Of a stretch of 50,750 nucleotides of DNA, positions 45,301-50,750 are shown piece after piece. Origin of the DNA: Rhizophlyctis rosea (lineage: Eukaryota; Chytridiomycota; Chytridiomycetes; Rhizophlyctidales; Rhizophlyctidaceae); the NCBI GenBank assembly GCA_027596075.1, contig JADGJC010000239.1:14484-65233 (forward strand). The letters are read 5' to 3'. The stretch's first letter is position 1. Each line of letters opens with the position of its first letter. Position numbers and translations under genes: made by a program. The notes beneath the pieces are model-generated. The model saw nothing but the letters and a program-made list of their open reading frames with translations, was not told the DNA's origin and did no database searches.

Positions 45301-48300
45301 GGTTGGAAAAAGCGTTGTTAACAAAAGTGGACTTGCGACATATGGTGTTCATGATACATGGATGGCTAGACGATATGGGCTTACCTCACACCGTTCAGAG
45401 GCAACACGTTCTGCCAAACTGATCGCACTGATGCGACGGGGTTGCGTCACCATGATCGTCGAGTTTGCAACATTCTTCGTACGAATATAATGCGACAATA
45501 AAAATTGTGGCGTTTGTGTGGATTTACCGCTATAGTAGAAGACAGGAGAACGGGTGTGAGTTCGAAGTGTTGGAGCCTCAATGCAAATCATGAGGAGCGG
45601 AGGGAACTCGCAGAAACCAACCCACCATCCAGTCTCACCACACAAAACCGTCACCCTCCCCTTACTCTCCATAACAGTCCGAACAATCTCCTCACGATAC
45701 TTCCAAACCGGTAATTTCTCTCTTCCGCTCACCATCCTCTTCCATCCATCTAATATTTCCTTCCCCTGCTCTTTCGTCAAACACTGCCTGTTAAATTCGG
45801 CCTCCTCAGCAGCGGACATGACCCGGCGTTTTTTCGCTGCTTTGGGTCGCCCTGTGCCGACCGCATCAATACGCGTAGCCTCCTCCTGCGCAATGGTGGA
45901 AACGCCGCGGGAGATTGAAAGGAGAGGTGGAGGGTTCTCTACAATCTCCGGAACCAGGCTTTCAGCGTAACAAGCTAGAGACCAAATAGATCCGCCCAAT
46001 GTTTCTCCGTCGGTGCACATACGTCGTGCTTCGACGTTGAGGGATTTGATGATCGCGAGGCGAATGTAGGCGGGTAGTGTGGAGGATTTGAGGATGGTGT
46101 TGGGTGGAATGAGGGGGTAGAGGGATGTGGGTGCGTATGTTACTTCCAGTGTCGTGCGAGGTGGTTCCGATGGGTTGGGAGTGGATTTGGCATTTCGCGG
46201 TGGTCGTGGGCGCGATGAAGAGCGTTCGGGTAAGGTGACGTTTAATTCAACTGTCACCGTAATAGCTTGATCGGATGTAACATACTCCACACGCTCCACA
46301 CCGAAAATCGCTTTCAAACTCTCCACTTCCTCCTCCCTGATTTGTATCCTTTCTTCCTCCCCCATTTCCACACCATCCGCCACAACCGCATCCTCCGTAA
46401 CACCACATAGATCTCTAAGAATCGCCCCCACCGCCTTGACTTCATCTCCCTCGCACTCATCCAGGGCCTGCTCGACCACACCTTTGGAGAAACCCATTCC
46501 CAAGATCCTATCAACGGCATAGCGACGTTTAAGGGTTTCAGTTGTATGAACATTGACGGTGACGTCCTTCCTGGTGGGGGCGAAATGGGGAGGCAAATCA
46601 TCCTCCGGTACATGGATACACAACCAATCCAACGCCGCATTCTTCCCTGCTGCTGAGCCGAGTGTCGACAGCGCTTCCTCGACGTGAGCTTTCCGGAAAC
46701 CCAGGTTTGTGATGGTGGAGAGAAGAGCTGCAGGAGATTCCGATTTTGATGACATAAAGGCAGTCCCCGATGCCGATCCAAGACTTTTGACGACATCCTC
46801 AACCATGGTGCGATTCCCTTCACTCATCTTAACCTCCGGATACATTTCTTCAATTCGTCTTTCTCGCCTCTCCTCTCTTCGTTCACGCTCCCTCTCACGC
46901 TCCCGGACAGCTTCTTTTGTCTCTCGTTCGTGGGTTTCTTTTGCGATGAAGGGGTCTGGGGCATACAGGATGGTTTGTTGCTGGGGTGGGAGCGATGATT
47001 TGCGGGTAGTTAAAGTAGCCCAGTAAGTGCGGTGGTCGGGTGGAAGGAGGAGATGGAGGGAGGTGTGGGAGCAGAGGTGGTGGAGAGTGTGGGTTGCTGC
47101 GTACTGCGGTATATCAGCGTGGTTCGACAGAATGTTGTAATTCATTGAATCCATCTCCAAGCTTGATCAATGCTCGCCACAGTCGCCTTTCCTTCGTCAT
47201 CTGGTACCAACACGTTTTCCCACCACTGCACGCACTAGTGCCGAACCTGGAGCTCAGGTTGAATGTGCCCACCGCCCCTAATAATCCCATACGTCCCAAT
47301 CCCACCAACGCACACTCACATGTTTGGCAACCTGATCCCCATCCCAAACACCCTCCGTGTCAATAAAAATCATAGTCTGCAATTGTCTTGTTTTCGCATG
47401 ATCTTTCGAAATGACGACGCGACACGCGTAGCCTTTGGGTTTTTTCATCTATTGATGCGAAAGTAGTCAATTGATATGTTTGGACTGTGTGTCATCATAT
47501 GCGCCAGGCTTTAGCATGACCAGCTACCCATGTCAGCATCCTCCCAACTGGTCACTTCTTGAACTGGTAGCATTTTCTCTAACAAAAAACACGCGGGCCT
47601 GCCCCTTCACACTAATATCTCCGATGCCTGATTGACATAGCGATACGCCCGCGCCCTCCAACTTTACCTAGACATCCCCGATTTCAAAACTACCTCCTTC
47701 ATAGGCACTAGCTACGCAGTGTCTCACACCGGATCTATCGCAGTTGGGAAGATAACATACCGGTTGGAATTGCGGTTTATGCCAGCCCATTTTCTGGCAG
47801 TGTTCATGTAAGAGGGAGACGGGTGTTTTTCCAGTCTGTTGGTTTTGCAGCACGAACAGCAGAGGGAGTATTCCAAAACATAACAATGCAATGGACGGTT
47901 CGTGAATGTGAACGCAGGAGCGGTAAGGAACATGATCCGAAAGAACAAAGAAGTGGCAGCCATGATAAATAATGAAATCTATTAATATGGCTATATTTAC
48001 AGCGAGGTCTCTGATCCATAGCGATATGCCGGATATGTACATAGAGACCGCATCAAACTGCGAATACGAAGGGGAAAACGTCTCCAAAAGAAGCAAACGA
48101 GAACAACGCACCCAACTAGATCCGAACAACTCCTTTTTTGTACTTCCAGGCGGTGGGGGGGGCCTTTCAGGTTTACCATTTTTGCCGGTTGATGATGACG
48201 GGGTGGTTGTGGAAGTGGACTGTGCATTGTTCTTTGAAGAGGAGGAGGAGGACGGACGAGAGGTCTTACCTTTGAGGCCAGAGCATGCAACAGTGAGTGG

Positions 48301-48470
48301 AATAAGGCATCAGCGGTGCTCCAACTGGTCGCTGGGGTCTCGAGAGTGCACACTGTGGACACCGACACGCAGACAAATATAAACTCACCCGCCGAGTCTC
48401 TCTGTCCACCGTTCTGATCTGCCGGACCTGTACCCTTCGATGGCTGCTTTCCCTTTCCCTTCTGACCCAT
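42364..48470 (-). CDS. DEAH/RHA-family RNA helicase, DHX57 / yeast YLR419W-like (UBA-RWD-helicase)
   Basis: Seventeen exons on the minus strand: 48470-48389, 48269-48112, 47835-47761, 47448-47320, 47103-45626, 45529-45385, 45283-45112, 45018-44614, 44545-44362, 44260-44220, 44138-43753, 43678-43638, 43575-43468, 43411-43291, 43217-42932, 42862-42566 and 42494-42364. The sum is 4239 nt, 1412 aa, with every junction in phase. Order: basic/Ser-Pro-rich start (MGQKGKGKQPSKG), TGKTPVSLLHEHCQKMGW block, a double-strand-RNA-binding-like segment ending AKHYAATHTLHHL, an Arg/Glu-rich charged stretch, two UBA-like domains (about 265-375), an RWD domain (about 400-500), then helicase motifs GETGCGKST (Walker A, split by an intron), TQPRRISA, DEVHERS, MSATLDS, STNVAETSVT and QRRGRAGRTRPG, followed by HA2 and OB-fold regions (ADLRIAKILLFGAIFKCL). 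It unwinds RNA using ATP; relatives associate with ribosomes. Motif II reads DEVH. Confidence 0.93.
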
Positions 48471-49213
48471 TCTTGCTGACTGCCTTGCCCACGGGAAAGT
48501 TGGACAAAAGTAAGCGTGTCTGAAAATATGTGCGAGTCCAGGTGACCAAAGGAAGCCGTAGGGAGGAGTGAACAATTGCAATCCAACGCGATTGAAAAAT
48601 AGCGTGGGCACTGGGTGGGAAAGGAGTCGACTTGAATTTTTGATGTTTGAAACTTTGACAACTCGTGCCATTTCAGCCAAAGTGGGGTTGCTTATTGCCT
48701 GGACCGATTGACCAGCCAGCCACATTTGGCCTGGCCAAGGAGAGTCCAGAAAACAACATCCTGAAAGTTTCGTCACTTATGGCTCCATGATACTTGTTAA
48801 TTTTCCACTACAAAAAAATTGTTACAGATGACAATAACTGTCTTACACTCAAGCAGGAACTCGCAACTTTTACAGTGGAATTTGAACATCTCTATCATCA
48901 CCAGCATTAGGCTGAAGTTTGGTGTTTGAAGTCTCCTGGCAGTTTGATAATTCTCGTGTGGCTTGCGCGTCAATCAGTCCAGGCAATAAGCGACCCCAGC
49001 CAAAGTGGCTGCATACAATACATTTGGCGGCTTGAACTGGCTTGAGCAGGCCAGATCGCAGCCGATATCCACCTGGTATGAGACCGTATGACTCCCTGCC
49101 TTCCGCAACCTTCAGCCAGATCGGACAGCCGTAAACAGAAAGCATCCACAACACCGTTCACCTTGCCGACTTTGCCGTGATCTGCACAAAACCAACTTCC
49201 AACACCTCCCACG
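48471..49213. other. Divergent spacer between helicase and MYND remnant
   Basis: About 740 bases with short overlapping frames only. It should contain the helicase promoter on the minus strand and the old MYND promoter on the plus strand. No clear TATA box. Confidence 0.45.
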
Positions 49214-50200
49214 ATGCAACACTGCGCCGTCTGTAAGAGCGAGGCAGCATAACGCTGCTCGCGTTGCCGAGCCGTATATTACTGCACCTCCGCGTGCCAG
49301 AAAGCTGCCTGGAAAACACATAAAACCAGTTGCGCTTTGGTACAAAAAACCGCTAGCGCGAACGAACAACTACAGTCGACCCGGAAACCGTCTTCCATTT
49401 CTTCCCAGAACGTGCCGACTCCACCGATCAGACAACTTTCGACAGCTCAATGCTCAAAGCACTCAAAACATCGTCAAACCGCCAGCCTTAGTGAAGCTGC
49501 ACCAATAGCAAAGGACTATATCCTCCACCGTTCCCAAAACACCCTCCGCCCCTTCCAAATCACCGACATCAAAGTCTACAAAAACGAAAAAATACCTCTA
49601 CGTCCAACCCTACCACGATTCCAAAAAAGCCCCCAAATCGTGACAACAAACCGTCGAAAAGTGCCTCAAATCCCACAGCCGTTCCAGCAAATCCATTGAC
49701 CAGTTCTGGTTTTCAAATAGGTGTCCGAACACCTTTGCCTTTGGTGTCATTCTACAGGAATGGATCACCAAAGGCAGGGTGGTGAATCTAGTGAAAGGTC
49801 ACAATGTTACGTCGGTTTCGGGAGCGGTAATGAAAATCAAACCCCACCTAGTTAACGCTTTCGCAATGTGCTACACATCACCAACAACACCACCAGCGCT
49901 AGTCCCTCCTTCCCTGATCTATTGGAACCCATGTGGCAATCCCTTGCAGTGGACCTCTCACCAGAACAATTCCTCTTGGATGTTGAAATGGTCTCTCCTT
50001 GAGATGGCTGTGTCGCCAACTATATTGACGAGGTGGTTCATGTTTGTCCTGCCTTACCTGGGACAAATTCGTTAGTGGGATTGTGGGAGGGGAGTGCCTT
50101 GAAGGCGGCGGCGACGTTGGAGGTGATGGATGAGTTTAGGGAGAGCTAGGGTAGAGTGTTGGAGGAGATGGGGGTTGTGAAGGGTGTTAAGGAGGGTTGA
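49214..50200 (+). pseudogene. Decayed MYND zinc-finger gene
   Basis: From the ATG at 49214 the first frame reads MQHCAVCKSEAA, a TAA stop at 49250-49252, then RCSRCRAVYYCTSACQKAAW and KTHKTSCALV. The cysteines and histidine of a MYND finger (CX2C...CX2C...YCX2CQ...HX3C) are all present apart from the interrupting stop. MYND fingers mediate protein-protein contacts. The body continues in changing frames: YLYVQPYHDSKKAPKS near 49590, FWFSNRCPNTFAFGVILQEW near 49705, and PMWQSLAVDLSPEQFLLDVE near 49928. The last frame is cut by TGA (about 50000) and TAG (about 50146) before a final TGA at 50200. Several stops and frameshifts mean it cannot encode one protein. A few could be removed by introns, but not the stop inside the finger. 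Confidence 0.7.
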
Positions 50201-50750
50201 TGCTGGGGCCGGCAACGAGGGAAGGCAAGATGGGATGAAAATGGTTGCCAAGCGTTTCGGGTAGCGGGATGGTAGTCTTGACGAGAGGGGGAGCGTGCAG
50301 GGACCGTTTGGGAAACGGTCCAGAACGATTTTATGTGTAGAATCTCTTTTCCTGTGGAATGTCAATATAAAAACGTCAGGGAATCGGGAAATATGCCATC
50401 CAGTGCAACACTCAACATGCATGATTTCAGGAATGATGATTTTTTGAAAAGTCTACCTTGTGTTTGGGATGATCATAGATGATTATCCTTGCCAAGCATC
50501 ACGTTTAGGCCGGGCACGTAGTCTAAACAACCAATAACCGCTTATGTTGATGTGCACAGTTTGGGCGTTCCGTTCTTCCCCTTACTTAGCAATTGAGGAC
50601 CATGTCTCAAAAGGTCTGATCTGATGTCCCCAACCACAGCTACCCTATGGCGTTTGCGCCCATGTACAGTCCTGTGCAGAAACCCTTGGCCGGTGGCACG
50701 GCCGGGTTTTGATGGCGCAGCACATCGCGCGCCTCATTACCACCTGCAAT
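50201..50750. other. Intergenic to window end, no supported gene
   Basis: Short frames only. The last 60 bases are more GC-rich and could be the edge of something beyond the window, but nothing is identifiable. Confidence 0.4.
50301..50321. repeat. Perfect inverted repeat, 9 bp stem
   Basis: GGACCGTTT-GGG-AAACGGTCC forms a 9 bp stem with a three-base loop. It lies about 100 bp past the MYND remnant. Its design (long stem, triloop) recalls the intron hairpins, but the loop is GGG. Confidence 0.7.

Noticed and set aside
45349..47160. 603-codon frame beginning at 47160 as a separate helicase-like gene
   Set aside because: Its first 19 codons are intron sequence (acceptor cag at 47106-47104), and upstream exons back to 48470 continue the same protein in phase.
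50301..50321. Rho-independent terminator
   Set aside because: This is fungal nuclear DNA; no T run follows and no gene ends at it.

Overview
The window is nuclear DNA of a filamentous or zoosporic fungus. Genes are split by short GT-AG introns (mostly about 55-130 nt), a nuclear tRNA-Ser is present, and the recognisable products are fungal: a many-knuckle CCHC protein, an allantoate/nicotinate-type MFS permease, F-box proteins, a multicopper oxidase, a GPI-type acid phosphatase, a DHX57-like helicase and a MYND protein. The 'FVSHSW' plus TPR protein is a type I associate with early-diverging (chytrid-like) fungi and algae, so I lean towards a chytrid-like fungus, without certainty.

Layout. 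1-433: N-terminal end of an unidentified minus-strand gene running off a low-complexity edge. 434-15,700: about 15 kb in which I find no intact gene, only small tandem or dispersed repeats. 16.2-19.6 kb: a ten-exon, ten-knuckle nucleic-acid-binding gene whose two long 5' introns carry GC-rich hairpin arrays. 19.6-24.5 kb: gene-empty, with two old copies of a repeat of about 300 bp. 24.5-26.3 kb: MFS permease (-). 28.1-33.1 kb: tandem pair of intronless F-box genes with C-terminal membrane segments. 33.4-35.3 kb: multicopper oxidase (-) with frame breaks in its copper motifs. 36.7-38.7 kb: secreted acid phosphatase (+), again with a hairpin array in its first intron. 39.3-41.2 kb: TIR-like/TPR/multi-pass membrane gene (-) whose start codon is split by an intron. 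41.5-42.1 kb: tRNA-Ser plus tRNA-derived 5' fragments. 42.4-48.5 kb: 17-exon DEVH helicase (-), fully in frame. 49.2-50.2 kb: decayed MYND gene.

How things fit together. Most genes look independent. The oxidase and phosphatase are divergently transcribed from a shared 1.4 kb spacer with two CACGTG boxes and one CACGTT box, compatible with phosphate control of the phosphatase. The two F-box genes are a local duplication. The most unusual features are a modular family of GNA-triloop hairpins found in 5'-proximal introns of two unrelated genes, and an AT|G split start codon for which the unspliced message reads ATG-TAA.
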